Source: an uncultured Saprospiraceae bacterium
GTDB lineage: Bacteria; Bacteroidota; Bacteroidia; Chitinophagales; Saprospiraceae
Length of the DNA stretch: 64,000 nucleotides
Direction: 5' to 3'
NCBI GenBank assembly: GCA_937959275.1
Contig: CALGLU010000008.1
Span: 29,786 to 93,785, forward strand
Position 1 is the stretch's first letter; every line of letters starts with the position of its first letter. Below the pieces are notes generated by a model. That model made no database searches, was not told the origin of the DNA, and saw only the letters and a program-made list of their open reading frames with translations. Positions 51,345-62,500 of this stretch are shown piece after piece. The position numbers were made by a program, and so were the translations under genes.

Positions 51345-53549
51345 ATGGAGGTGATGAGAGTACTTATGATTGGGGTTTTAGTTCTATTGTATTGCGGGAA
51401 GACTGTTCATGCCCAAGAATCATTTGACTTCGCTGCCAATAAAAAGTCCTTGACCATTAAGTCAACCATTGAGCCAATAACAATTGATGGCGACCTGATT
51501 GAAGAGACTTGGCTAAGATCAATAAAGCATAGCGATTTTTACCAACAGTCTCCCTTGGATGGTGTTCTTGCTGAAAAAATAACTGAAGTACAGCTTGCTT
51601 ACGATGACAACAATTTATATATCGCAGCAACACTTTACGACGATGATGACTATGTGATTAATACCTTAAAACGTGATAATTTTGGACAAGGTGATCAATT
51701 TGCTGTTGTTATTGACCCACAAAATCAAAAAGCTAACGGCTTTGCATTTGGGGTGAATGTAGCAGGAGCACCAACAGAAGCATTAATGTCTCCTGATGAT
51801 GTCGATGATGGGTGGGATAATAAATGGAAGGTCAAAACAAAAACCTATCCTGATCGATGGACAGTCGAGATGGCGATCCCCTTTAAAACATTGCGGTTCA
51901 AGTCTGATAATACGGTTTGGGGGATTAATTTTTATAGAGAAGAGCCTAGCATTAATCAACAACATGTATGGTCACCTGTGCCAAGGCAGTTTGATGGGAT
52001 TGACATTGGATATTTTGGAGAGCTACGTTGGACTGAGCCACCTCAATCCTCAGGAAAGAATATTGCTGTGATTCCCTATGTTAGTGCTCGAATTGACAAT
52101 GAACCTTTAAATTCGCCAAGTCAGGATTTTGATATAACAGCAGGCCTAGATGCTAAAATTGCGCTTACGACAGGATTAAATTTAGATTTAACAGTCAATC
52201 CTGATTTCTCCCAAGTAGATGTAGATCGCCAGGTGACCAACTTGACACGTTTTAATATTTTTTTTCCTGAACGCAGACAGTTCTTTCTTGAGAATGCTGA
52301 CATTTTTAATGGCTTTGGCCAGTTTGCCAATAGTCCTTTTTATAGCCGGCGTATTGGGCTTGATCCTTCTGGAAATACAGTCCCCATTCTGTTTGGTGGA
52401 CGATTGACTGGTAATATAAATCAGAAAATGCGGATTGGTGCATTTTCAATTCAAACGGCCGATAATGAGATTACGAATGCGCAAAATTATTCTGCATTGA
52501 GTGGGCAGCATGCAATCGGTAAGCGATCGAATGTAAAGGCTTTTTTCTTAAGCAGACAGGCGTTTGATGGTACAGAATCAATACGTAATGATTATGGTCG
52601 GAATGCCGGTGGGGAAATAAATCTGAGTACTGATGATGGTGTCTGGCAAGGGCAGCTGGGCTATGTGCATTCATTCAAAGATGGCTTTTCCGGTAAGAAT
52701 AAACATCTCTATGGTCGCGTCAGTTACACCGGGCAACAATTCAGAACCTTTTTGTTTATTCAGAATCTAGGTGAAAATTATTATGCCGATATGGGCTTTA
52801 ATGCCAGATTAAATAATTTTAATCCAGCCACAAACTCCATTGAAAGAATAGGCTACACACAAATTGGCAACATGTTAGATTATTATATTTATCCTGAGGG
52901 TGGAGCGGTCAATTTTCATTGGTCAGGTCTTGAAAACTTTGTCGTCATCAATGAAGGAACAGGCTTGAATGATTGGTATACCCGACTCAGACATTTTATA
53001 TTTTTTCGAAATACAAGTCAACTGAGATTTCGATTGAATAACAATTTTGTAGATCTGATTTTTCCGTTTGCTCTCACAGAGACACCCCTGCCAGTAGATG
53101 AATACAACATGACTGAATTTAATATTCAGTATGTTAGCGATCAACGTAAGCTCTTCAATTTTGAACTCTTTTCAGTCTACGGACAGTTTTATAATGGCAC
53201 TAAGTTTACAAATATCCTTGATGTCAATTATCGGATACAACCTTGGGCCAGATTTTCTGTTGGAATAGAGCAAAATAATATCTCACTTCCAGATCCATAC
53301 GGCAGTCTTAATTTGACCTTAGCTAATACAAGTGCGGAAATTAATTTTTCGACTAGTTTATTCTGGACTACCTTTTTACAATACAATACGCAGAGCAAAG
53401 ACTTTAATGTCAACTCAAGAATCCAGTGGCGTTATTCTCCTATGTCAGATCTTTTTCTGGTGTATACAGATAACTACATCGTAGATGGTAAGTTTGGCCC
53501 CAAAAACAGAAGTTTGGTGTTAAAGGTTAATTATTGGTTGGGCATTTAG
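51345..53549 (+). CDS. DUF5916 protein with CBM9-like N-terminal domain
   Basis: A 734-residue outer-membrane-associated protein. ATG 51345 (MEVMRVLMIGVLVLLYCG) begins a signal peptide ending VHAQ; codons further upstream add an unlikely extension. Residues about 35-240 form a CBM9/DOMON-like beta sandwich (PITIDGDLIEETWLRS, DDNNLYIAATLYDDDD, WTVEMAIPFKTLRF). The rest is the DUF5916 region, rich in aromatic beta strands ending SLVLKVNYWLGI, which is barrel-like. The family is common in marine Bacteroidota and often adjoins TonB receptors or peptidases; the ligand is unknown. It follows the DUF3857 pair by 126 bp. Confidence 0.85.
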   Translation: MEVMRVLMIGVLVLLYCGKTVHAQESFDFAANKKSLTIKSTIEPITIDGDLIEETWLRSIKHSDFYQQSPLDGVLAEKITEVQLAYDDNNLYIAATLYDDDDYVINTLKRDNFGQGDQFAVVIDPQNQKANGFAFGVNVAGAPTEALMSPDDVDDGWDNKWKVKTKTYPDRWTVEMAIPFKTLRFKSDNTVWGINFYREEPSINQQHVWSPVPRQFDGIDIGYFGELRWTEPPQSSGKNIAVIPYVSARIDNEPLNSPSQDFDITAGLDAKIALTTGLNLDLTVNPDFSQVDVDRQVTNLTRFNIFFPERRQFFLENADIFNGFGQFANSPFYSRRIGLDPSGNTVPILFGGRLTGNINQKMRIGAFSIQTADNEITNAQNYSALSGQHAIGKRSNVKAFFLSRQAFDGTESIRNDYGRNAGGEINLSTDDGVWQGQLGYVHSFKDGFSGKNKHLYGRVSYTGQQFRTFLFIQNLGENYYADMGFNARLNNFNPATNSIERIGYTQIGNMLDYYIYPEGGAVNFHWSGLENFVVINEGTGLNDWYTRLRHFIFFRNTSQLRFRLNNNFVDLIFPFALTETPLPVDEYNMTEFNIQYVSDQRKLFNFELFSVYGQFYNGTKFTNILDVNYRIQPWARFSVGIEQNNISLPDPYGSLNLTLANTSAEINFSTSLFWTTFLQYNTQSKDFNVNSRIQWRYSPMSDLFLVYTDNYIVDGKFGPKNRSLVLKVNYWLGI

Positions 53550-53679
53550 CTTTTGTCCATGAATAGATTTGGGCTAGGATCAGTTTTCATTTTAAATGTA
53601 GACCTTTTGTAGTAGAGATTTTGCGTTCATATTCTGCCAATGATTGTTTTACAAGTTAAATTGTTTTTACTTTGAATTC

Positions 53680-55689
53680 ATGTTAGGGTTTAAGGAGGTA
53701 TTTACTTGTTTTTTGCTGTCATTTTGCTATGTTGGCAATGCACAAACAACCCTATTTGAAGAGAGCTTTACAGAGCAGACTAGTGTAGAAGACAAATTTG
53801 CAATTTATTTGGACTCGATGGATAAATACCTCTATCGGGATATTGATATCACAGGTCAAGCATTAGTTGAATGTCAAAATATAATAAATTCTGGCTCACC
53901 TCTAGAGGATTCTTTGCAGTTGAGGTATACACTTTCAAAAGCATATTTTGATTTCAGCAAGGCAAAGCCATTGGACGCATATCAAGCGATCGTTGATGGC
54001 GACTATTTACTTGAAAGTGACCGTATACCCAGTAGATTGGCTGGCAAGTTTAACTATTTAAAAGGCTTTACCTTCATGTCAATTGGAGATCTTGAAGCTG
54101 CGCAAAATGCCTTTTATAAAGGGATTGAATTAAGTAAGACGAATAAGGATACGACGTTAATAATTAGCAATCTATATTCTCTAGGACAACTATTTAATGA
54201 TGAAGGAGATTTTGAAGCAGCGTTAAAGTGCTTTAACCAGGCTATAGAATATTTAAGTGTATCTAAATCTAGAGGATCCACAGTAGTGCTTACCTATATA
54301 GAACTTGCGGAGACATATATTAATAATCAAAATTATGATGAAGGTCTTAAGGCTTTACAAACAGCAGAAGAAAAATGTGATGAATTTGAATTAAAAGTAT
54401 TAAAATCTGAAATACTAACATTGAAAGGACATGTGTATTTAGATATTGGTGAAATAGATAAGGCGAAAATATTTTATAATAAAATAGTTGCTTTAGATGA
54501 AGGATCAAAAGATCAATTGAATCTTGTTAGTACACAAAAACTATTATCTAGAATATATCGAGCTCAACATAACTATACAAAAGTATTGACTTTGTATGAA
54601 GAGTTATTTACCAAAATAGATTCTAACAATATTGACAATTTATTAGAACTCTATCTTAGTGCTCATGAAGTGTCTCAAGACATGGGAGATTATGAATCTG
54701 CGTATAAATATCTAATTAAGTACAGTGAGTTAAAAAGTAAAAAAGATGAAGATCTAAAAAGACAAAAAACGGCCTATTTAAAAATCAAGTATGAATCAGA
54801 ACAAAAAGAAAAAGAAAATGAACTCCTTCACTTAAAGATAAAACAACGTGATTCAGAACGGCAATCATTATATGGACTCATCTTACTGTCATTTTTATTT
54901 TTGACAGTTCTTTTTGGTGCGTTGTATCAACGGATGAGATATAGTAAAAGCTTAGAAGAACAAGTGATTAAACGAACAGAAAAGTTGAAAGAATCCAATG
55001 AATTGTTATCTAAGTCAAATGTTGAGATTGATGAGTTTAATCGAATTTTAGCTCATGATATGACTGAACCATTGAGAAGTATTGTTGGGTTTAGTCAAAT
55101 GGCAAATCGACATATCATCCAACCAGAAAAGGCTAAGGGGTATTTACAATATGTGATTAACAGTGGCCAGCAATTGGAACAACTGATACGGGATGTCAGC
55201 ACCTACCGTGAAGCAAAGAGCATCATATCCAATGATTTGTCTGAATGCAAGCTAGCTGATTTATGTGCTGAAATTATTGAGGATATTGAAAAAGTAAACC
55301 CAAATAAAATAATTTCATTGCAATGCACAGAAAATGTAAATTTTAGAGCTCCGCAAGATTTACTTAAATCCATCTTTACGATTATCATTGATAATGCTGT
55401 GACCTACAATCAAGAAGACGTTGTGTCTATACAAGTCGATTACGAATTAAAGGATAATCATCATGTAGTAGACATTGCAGATAATGGTATTGGTATCGCC
55501 CCTGAATATCATGCTGACATATTTAAAATGTTCACTAGATTAAATGCACGCGGTATCTATACCGGAACAGGACTCGGACTAAGTATAGCTAGCAAACTGA
55601 TGGAAAAAATAAATGGTGAGATTACACTCTTGAATTCTAAAGAAAATGTGGGCAGTACATTCCAAATTAAGTTTCCAATTTTTAGCTAG
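53680..55689 (+). CDS. TPR-containing sensor histidine kinase
   Basis: A 669-residue kinase. A signal peptide (about 1-22, ending YVGNAQ) leads to a periplasmic TPR domain (about 60-370; YSLGQLFNDEGDFEAALKCF) that likely senses a ligand or protein. A transmembrane span (LYGLILLSFLFLTVLFGALY, about 403-422) and a short coiled coil precede the HisKA box RILAHDMTEPLRSIVGF with His459. The HATPase domain is intact: N box IDNAVTYNQ, G1 DIADNGIGI, G2 GTGLGLSI. There is no response regulator beside it, so it is an orphan kinase. ATG 53680 is preferred over an upstream TTG. Confidence 0.9.
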   Translation: MLGFKEVFTCFLLSFCYVGNAQTTLFEESFTEQTSVEDKFAIYLDSMDKYLYRDIDITGQALVECQNIINSGSPLEDSLQLRYTLSKAYFDFSKAKPLDAYQAIVDGDYLLESDRIPSRLAGKFNYLKGFTFMSIGDLEAAQNAFYKGIELSKTNKDTTLIISNLYSLGQLFNDEGDFEAALKCFNQAIEYLSVSKSRGSTVVLTYIELAETYINNQNYDEGLKALQTAEEKCDEFELKVLKSEILTLKGHVYLDIGEIDKAKIFYNKIVALDEGSKDQLNLVSTQKLLSRIYRAQHNYTKVLTLYEELFTKIDSNNIDNLLELYLSAHEVSQDMGDYESAYKYLIKYSELKSKKDEDLKRQKTAYLKIKYESEQKEKENELLHLKIKQRDSERQSLYGLILLSFLFLTVLFGALYQRMRYSKSLEEQVIKRTEKLKESNELLSKSNVEIDEFNRILAHDMTEPLRSIVGFSQMANRHIIQPEKAKGYLQYVINSGQQLEQLIRDVSTYREAKSIISNDLSECKLADLCAEIIEDIEKVNPNKIISLQCTENVNFRAPQDLLKSIFTIIIDNAVTYNQEDVVSIQVDYELKDNHHVVDIADNGIGIAPEYHADIFKMFTRLNARGIYTGTGLGLSIASKLMEKINGEITLLNSKENVGSTFQIKFPIFS

Positions 55690-55770
55690 CTGACAATTCT
55701 AGTCTATTTGTTCAAGTCTTGCTTTACTATCTGATTGTAAACTTAGAATCATACATTTACTAAGATATTC

Positions 55771-57078
55771 ATGATTTTGACGCTAAAAAATATACTGCTG
55801 GTTTTAAAAGTATTTTTGCCTCTTCTATTTATTCTTTCAGCATTAAGTTGCTGGTCAATCATTAACCAAAGCAGAGAGCTACACATAGCGGGATTACATG
55901 AGAATGTGCCTCTGGCGAAAGGACTCACTGGAAAAGCTCTAAATATCTGGGATTTGCAATTGTATGAGAATACTATTTTTATTGGATATGGCAGTACCGT
56001 ACATAATTCAGGCCCAATTGATTTGGTCGCGTATGACATAAGTCAAGACTCAATAGTAGAGTATTGTTCAATGGCGACAGAGGCAATAGAACGATTTACT
56101 ATTATCAAAGACACCTTATATATCCCGAATGCTGATCCAACTCGAGGTGATTTAAAAAAATTCAGTTTTGTGGTCAATGGAGTTTGCGGACATAAGTCGA
56201 TTAAGCATAGAATGGCACATGTTAGGAATATTCATTTTTACAATGATCAATTTTATTTAGTTGGAAATACAAGATGCCCTGAAGATCATAACCCAAATTG
56301 TGGAGGCGTGCTGGTTCTTGATAGGAGTAAGAGTTCGTTTGATAATGCGACTGTCAGTCGGGTATTGGGTTCTATTTCCAAATTTGAGAATAGGAGGTGG
56401 AATTGGTTTTTTGGACTTATTGAAATAGAGGACAAGCTAATTATCCCCAATGCTATGTTTACAGCTGGTTATCACGATAAGTTAAAAATAGAGGATAGTC
56501 AATTTCTTGTTATTAATAATAATGACTCGGTAAGTTGGTCAGCTGATATGCTTGAAGAGTCCAGATTACAACATCATCACTTTTATCCGAATGAGCCCCA
56601 CGGTGATTTCTTGCTTGATTCACTGGCAAGACAAACAAGCCTAGTTATACATGAGTCGGTATCATTTGAAAACAAGGTTCTTTATGCACTTCGCAGTTAT
56701 TCGATGTTTCGACCATTATACGAAAGCGCATATGGGAACTCAATGGGGGTAATGATAAAGGATTCTTTGTATTCAAAAGCATATCGACTAGAGTTGCCAG
56801 ATGGTGATGCCGTAGGTGAGGACATAAAAATAGTTGACGATGAAGTATATGTATTAGCCTCTAAGAAAATAAGTCAAGATAGTTTTATTGTGTTTGTTTA
56901 TAGTAGTTCCAATCCCACGTATCTAGCAGCCTCTTGGAGGGAAGTGTTACGATTTGATTCAAAAAATATAGCTCGTTCCTTTGAGTATTCTGATCGTCGA
57001 TTTTATTTTGGATTAGGCTATAATGAAGGTGATGCAGTTCATGATGCGGGTCAGCTGATGGTTGTCGATTTAGATTGA
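55771..57078 (+). CDS. Lipoprotein with beta-propeller-like repeats, unknown function
   Basis: A 435-residue protein with a hydrophobic leader and lipobox-like end (FLPLLFILSALSC), so probably lipid-anchored. The mature part has repeated beta segments with similar openings (IWDLQLYENTIFIGYGS, IEDKLIIPNAMF, IVDDEVYVLAS), suggesting a beta-propeller of five to seven blades. Several His/Cys residues occur (CPEDHNPNCGG, LQHHHFYPNEPH), but no known active-site motif was recognised. It is 81 bp downstream of the kinase gene and converges with the dehydrogenase gene after it. Family not identified. Confidence 0.6.
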   Translation: MILTLKNILLVLKVFLPLLFILSALSCWSIINQSRELHIAGLHENVPLAKGLTGKALNIWDLQLYENTIFIGYGSTVHNSGPIDLVAYDISQDSIVEYCSMATEAIERFTIIKDTLYIPNADPTRGDLKKFSFVVNGVCGHKSIKHRMAHVRNIHFYNDQFYLVGNTRCPEDHNPNCGGVLVLDRSKSSFDNATVSRVLGSISKFENRRWNWFFGLIEIEDKLIIPNAMFTAGYHDKLKIEDSQFLVINNNDSVSWSADMLEESRLQHHHFYPNEPHGDFLLDSLARQTSLVIHESVSFENKVLYALRSYSMFRPLYESAYGNSMGVMIKDSLYSKAYRLELPDGDAVGEDIKIVDDEVYVLASKKISQDSFIVFVYSSSNPTYLAASWREVLRFDSKNIARSFEYSDRRFYFGLGYNEGDAVHDAGQLMVVDLD

Positions 57079-57103
57079 ATCGGAGCCGTTTGTAATCCTT
57101 TGG

Positions 57104-58048
57104 TTAGTAAGACGAGCGTATTTTAATTAGTAAAGTTTCTGCAATTTTCCTCAAAGATTCATGAGTCCATCCCGCTATATGTGGACTAACAATTACTTCA
57201 TCTAACTGAAGAAGTTTAGTCAGCACAACTTTTTCATCAAGCTGTAAGGTGTCAAATTTTTCATTTTCAAATACATCTAAGCAAGCACCTGCCACTTTTT
57301 TAATGGACAGTGCGAATAGGAGATCCTCTAACTTAAGAACCTTGCCTCGACAAGTGTTAATGATGTAGACACCATCCTTACAATTCATAAGGTAGTCTTG
57401 ATTGACCATAAAATGAGTCTCATCAGTCAGAGGTAAATGAAAACTGATCACATCTGATAAGCTCTGGATTTCCTCTGGACTTGACTCCTTTACAAAATCA
57501 AAGCCAGCGGTGTAGTCTTTTTTATATTTATCATAAGCCAGTACAGTCACATCGAAGCCAGCTAGTTTTTTAGCAAAGGAACTGCCCGTATGCCCAAAGC
57601 CAACGATGCCTACCGTTTTGCCAGAGAGCTCCACACCACGATTTTGTTCTCGATTCCACACAAAGGATTTGACCTGTGTATTGGCTCTGCTCAGATTATT
57701 GAACAAGCCAAGAAGCATACCCAGCGCATGCTCTGCGACAGCATTACAATTGCCTTCTGGAGAATTGAAAACGGCGATACCTTTGGAGGCGGCATAGTCC
57801 AAGTCGATAATCTCTAAGCCTGAGCCGAGGCGACCGATGAACTGTAACTTTTTGGCTTTGTCCATCAAGGCTTTGTCAGTTTTGATTTTACTATTGATGA
57901 TAATGCCAGTGTACTCATGAATACGCTCATGCACGGCTTGCAGTGAAATGTCGGGTAAGGAAACGACCTCAAAACCATCAGCTCTCAATCCCTCCATTAA
58001 GAAGGGATGGGCTTTGTCAGAAATAAGTACTTTGCTGCGTTGAGTCAT
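57104..58048 (-). CDS. D-2-hydroxyacid dehydrogenase (NAD-dependent)
   Basis: A 314-residue enzyme of the D-isomer 2-hydroxyacid dehydrogenase family, close to phosphoglycerate dehydrogenase. The Rossmann motif is VGIVGFGHTGSSFAKKL followed by Asp in LAYDKYK, favouring NAD. The catalytic Arg lies in YIINTCRGKVL, and the His in VIVSPHIAGWTHES, where the paired Trp is typical. There is no C-terminal ACT domain, so it is shorter than classical SerA; it may oxidise 3-phosphoglycerate or another D-2-hydroxy acid. It is a single gene on the minus strand, converging with the lipoprotein gene. Confidence 0.9.
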   Translation of the reverse strand: MTQRSKVLISDKAHPFLMEGLRADGFEVVSLPDISLQAVHERIHEYTGIIINSKIKTDKALMDKAKKLQFIGRLGSGLEIIDLDYAASKGIAVFNSPEGNCNAVAEHALGMLLGLFNNLSRANTQVKSFVWNREQNRGVELSGKTVGIVGFGHTGSSFAKKLAGFDVTVLAYDKYKKDYTAGFDFVKESSPEEIQSLSDVISFHLPLTDETHFMVNQDYLMNCKDGVYIINTCRGKVLKLEDLLFALSIKKVAGACLDVFENEKFDTLQLDEKVVLTKLLQLDEVIVSPHIAGWTHESLRKIAETLLIKIRSSY

Positions 58049-58122
58049 GTGGTGATTTGTTAATGAGATTCCACAGCAAAAATAGATGAATATTTAGATA
58101 CATGACAATTATGTAATTTAAA

Positions 58123-58265
58123 AATTAAGCCTAAAATTATATATTCATTTTAGAATTTAAGCTTAAAATTTAATACAAATGAGCAAATTATAGCTTAATT
58201 TTTATAGTTAAATTGCTTTTTTAGGCATAAAAAAGTAATTTTATCCTCTAATTTAGGCCTAAAAT
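58123..58265. promoter_or_regulatory. Repeated TTTARGCYTAAA palindromes upstream of an ATPase gene
   Basis: Four related inverted repeats within 145 bp: AATTAAGCCTAAAATT (58123-58138), AATTTAAGCTTAAAATT (58154-58170), CTTTTTTAGGCATAAAAAAG (58216-58235) and ATTTAGGCCTAAAAT (58251-58265). The last ends 10 bp before the GTG start. The shared centre AGGCCT/AAGCTT within AT-rich arms looks like an array of operator sites for a dimeric regulator, though it could also be a decayed repeat. Confidence 0.45.
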
Positions 58266-58275
58266 TTAAAAAGTA

Positions 58276-59409
58276 GTGCAACGACGAGCTTATATCGAAC
58301 ACATAGAATCCTGGTTGAATGACAAGAAAGTGCTCATTTTATATGGCGCTCGTCAAGTAGGGAAGTCGACTATTCTGAGAATACTAAAGGATCGTCATCC
58401 CAACATGATCATTTTGTCATGTGAGGATCCATTTGTGAAGGATGCGATTGAAAGTCAAAATAAGTCTAGAATCAAATTATTATTTGACAATGCACCAATC
58501 GTCGCACTAGATGAAGCACAAAAAATTGAAAACATTGGGAGTCTTTTAAAATGGATTCATGACTCTGAAGATTTTGATTCGCAGATTATTGCCACTGGTT
58601 CTAGTAGTTTTGAATTATCAAATCGAGTCACAGAGTCTTTGACTGGGCGGAATATTAAGTTCTTCATATATCCCTATTCTCTTGCTGAACTGATTGATAA
58701 TTTTGGCGGCTCATGGATTGTGGATAATATAGAAGATTTGATTATCTACGGTCAGTACCCCGAGATTGTAAATAGTCCAATAGAGAAGAAAGAGATATTG
58801 CTGAGAAATCTGGCTAGCGATTATTTATTTCAAGATGTCCTGCAATTTGAGCGATTGCAGAATTCAGGCGATTTGCTTAAGCTATTAAAATTACTTGCCT
58901 TTCAAGTCGGTTCAGAAGTGTCATATAATGAGCTATCTAATGAGATGGGCATCGCTGCTCAGACAGTCGAACGGTATATAGTTTTGTTAGAAAAGAATTT
59001 TGTCATTTTCAGATTGGATAGCTTTAGTCGAAACTTGCGTAATGAGTTGAAGAAGAGTAAGAAATTTTACTTCTATGACTTAGGTATACGTAATGCGTTG
59101 ATTTCTAATTTCAGTCCACTGGAATATCGGCATGATAAGGGAGCCTTATGGGAAAATTTCTGTGTCGTGGAGAGAATGAAAACACAATCCATACATCAAA
59201 AAACAAGTAATTATTACTTCTGGCGAACCTATGATCAAGCTGAAATCGATTTAATAGAAGAGTCTGGAGGCATGATTGACGTGTTTGAGTTTAAGTATAA
59301 GCTTAACAAGCGAAAAGTTAAGTTTCCTCAAAGCTTTATGGATGCATATCCTGTTAGACAATCTAAAATAATTTCGCTGGATAATTTTGAACAATTGATA
59401 GAGATTTAA
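58276..59409 (+). CDS. AAA_14 / DUF4143 family ATP-binding protein
   Basis: A 377-residue protein with an N-terminal P-loop (VLILYGARQVGKSTILR, about 19-35), a Walker B-like APIVALDEAQKI and a sensor-like IIATGSSSFELS. A winged-helix-like section follows (VSYNELSNEMGIAAQTVERYI), then a C-terminal DUF4143 domain resembling a PD-(D/E)XK nuclease (YYFWRTYDQAEIDLIEE, DVFEFKYKLN). The family is widespread and poorly characterised, often moving between genomes. The start is GTG at 58276 with stops directly upstream. The palindrome array at 58123-58265 may control it. It is a solitary gene flanked by intergenic sequence. Confidence 0.9.
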   Translation: MQRRAYIEHIESWLNDKKVLILYGARQVGKSTILRILKDRHPNMIILSCEDPFVKDAIESQNKSRIKLLFDNAPIVALDEAQKIENIGSLLKWIHDSEDFDSQIIATGSSSFELSNRVTESLTGRNIKFFIYPYSLAELIDNFGGSWIVDNIEDLIIYGQYPEIVNSPIEKKEILLRNLASDYLFQDVLQFERLQNSGDLLKLLKLLAFQVGSEVSYNELSNEMGIAAQTVERYIVLLEKNFVIFRLDSFSRNLRNELKKSKKFYFYDLGIRNALISNFSPLEYRHDKGALWENFCVVERMKTQSIHQKTSNYYFWRTYDQAEIDLIEESGGMIDVFEFKYKLNKRKVKFPQSFMDAYPVRQSKIISLDNFEQLIEI

Positions 59410-59533
59410 CTAACTAAATAAGTTATGCTGCAAGCCTTTTTTTATCAACCCATTCTCGATATATTTAGACTCTGCAAATCACAATGCACATCCTTTACAC
59501 GAAACACTTTAAATTGATCGCTTAAATTTTACT

Positions 59534-62500
59534 ATGGCTCATTCGAATAAATATATCAGAGAAGAAAATTATAAGCAATTTCAGGCCGCGATGGCAACGC
59601 TCAATGAAGCGCAACAAAAAGCGGTCAAGCACACCGAAGGACCCGTGATGGTTGTCGCTGGACCTGGGACAGGCAAGACCCAGTTGCTAGCAGCGCGAGT
59701 TGGTTATATTCTAGAGACAGCAGCAGATATTAGTCCACGTAATATTTTATGTCTAACCTTCACAGATGCTGGTGCTATTGCAATGCGTCGGAGATTATTA
59801 CAGTTTATTGGCCCAGAGGCATACAATGTCAACATCTACACCTTTCACTCATTCTGTAATAAAATTATTCGTGAAAACTTATCTGAATTTGGAGGCTTTA
59901 GAAATCTACAGACCTTATCTGATTTAGAAGCGGTAGAAGTCCTACATGAGATCATTGACGAATTTCCCAACGACCACTATCTCAAACGATTTAAAGGAAA
60001 AATATATTTTGATCGTAGAGGGATGCAAGGACTTTTTGAAACGATGAAAAAAGAAAACTGGACGCCCGAAATCATAAAAGAAGCCTTCGAAAATTATAAG
60101 GTAGTCGTTCAAGATGATGAAGCATATACTTACAAACGGAAAACAACTGATAAAAAAACAGGTGCCATTTATCAGAAAGGAGATGTGAATCCTGGTAAAG
60201 TTGAGAAAGAGTTAAATAAGTTCAAGACAACGCTTGCAGCTATTGAAGAATTCGAAAAATATAAACTGAAACTAGAACAACGAGAGCGCTTTGATTATGC
60301 TGATATGATTCTTTGGGTCATACAAGAATGGGCAACTAACGAAAACCTTCTCATGGATTATCAAGAACAATATCAGTACATTTTAGTAGACGAATATCAA
60401 GATACAAATGGTTCTCAAAATGAAATCGTGAACCAGCTAGCCAGCTATTGGGGAGATCAAGCGAATATCTTTGTTGTTGGTGACGACGATCAATCCATCT
60501 TCCGATTTCAGGGGGCCAACATGGGAAATATTACAAAATTTAAACAGGACTACAACCCTGAGGTCATTATTCTAGAAAATAACTATCGCTCTTCGCAAGC
60601 TATACTTGATCGATCAAAACAATTGATTGAAGAAAATAAAGAACGCTTAGTGCATATGTATCCTGAGTACACTAAAAATTTAATTGAGTCTAGAAGCGGT
60701 CAATATCCCTCAGTTAAACCTTCAGTCATCGAGTACTTCAATGAGGTTCACGAATCAAAAGATATTGCAGATCAGATTATTGCCCTAGCTGGGAAAGGTG
60801 TTAAGTTGTCAGAGATTGCCGTTATTTATAAAAAGCACAAGAATGCAGAAGACCTAGTTAAATACTTAAGCCATAAAGGCATTGCACTTAATCTAAAACG
60901 AAAAATTGATGTCCTTTACGATCCTGAAATTGATCGACTCATTACAATTCTGAGATATATACATGCAGAATTAAATGATATCCATTCAGCAGAAGGCTAC
61001 TTATTTAAGATGCTGCACTATAGTTTCTTCAATTTAAAACCATATGATATTGGCAAGCTGGCCATCTATTGTTCGCGAAGGACCGAGAGCAAAGAAGACG
61101 ATTATAAATGGAGAACAGTGCTTCAAAACAAGGATGATTTGAAAAAGGCCGGCGTAAAACATATAGATGATGTCATCCGCGTTGGGGCAACCATTGAACA
61201 ATGGATTGCTGACATACACAATATGACCTTGCAGACATTATTCGAACGCATCTTGACACAATCTGGGATTTTCACAGACATTATGCAAAGTGGAAATTCA
61301 GCCTGGCGCTTTCAATTAATCAATACCTTCTTTGATCTCATTAAAAACGAATCCGCTAAAAATCCAAAATTTAGTTTGGGCGATTTATTAGCTGTTATTG
61401 AAAATATGTTTGAAGCAGAAGTACCACTCCCTTTAATGAAAATCACGCACTCTGAAAGTGGGGTTAATTTTATTACAGCTCACTCTTCAAAGGGCTTGGA
61501 GTTTGAGTATGTATTTATTATTCAAGCAGACCAAAAAAATTGGATTAAGGCCAACTATAAAAACAACCGATTTAAATTTCCACCACCTCTAGTACCAGTA
61601 TCTGATAATAGTGACGTTGAGGATGATCGCCGATTGTTTTATGTCGCTATGACTCGATGCAAAACTCATCTTCAGATTTCATATTCTAATAAGTCGAAAG
61701 ATGACTCTGAGCTAGAGCCTTGTAGTTTTATACCTGAGTTGTTATCTGGTTCTGATATCGAAACACAAAAAATAAATCTAACAGAAGAGCAAGTGACAGA
61801 GTATAGTTTGACATTAATGAAGCAGACAATATCAAAACCAATTCTAATTGATCATGAACATATCGATCGGGTATTACAGGATTATTCTGTCAGTGTCACG
61901 CATCTGAATAAATATCTACGCTGTCCATTAAGTTTTTATTTTGAAAATATTTTACGAGTGCCGATGGCAAGGAGCTCTAGCATGGGCTTTGGTAGTGCGA
62001 TCCATTATGCATTTGAAAATTTCTTTAGCACTTTAGAGGCAGATCCTCAGCGCAAGACGCCAGTAAAATCTGTCCTGATCGATTTGTTTGAAAAAGGGAT
62101 GTATAAACATCGATCTCATTTTACAGAAAGACAATATGATGACCTTAAAATATATGGCACTGAATTATTGACAAATTATTATGACCACTATGAGTCTTCC
62201 TGGTCGGTCGTTCGCGAATTTAAGCCAGAACACTCAGTGAAGTTAAGTGAATACAAAGGGATTCCTATAAATGGTAAAATTGACAGTATCGCTTATTATG
62301 ATGACAAAATGGAGGTGATTGATTTTAAGACAGGCAAATACAACTATGCCGCAATTAAGTTAAAAGCACCAAATGAGGAGAATGAAAACGGAGGTGATTA
62401 TTGGAGGCAAATTGTTTTTTATAAATTGCTGCTGGACCAAGATCCCGTGATTACTAAACCAATGACAAGTGGGACGATGGATTTTATTGAACCACATAAT

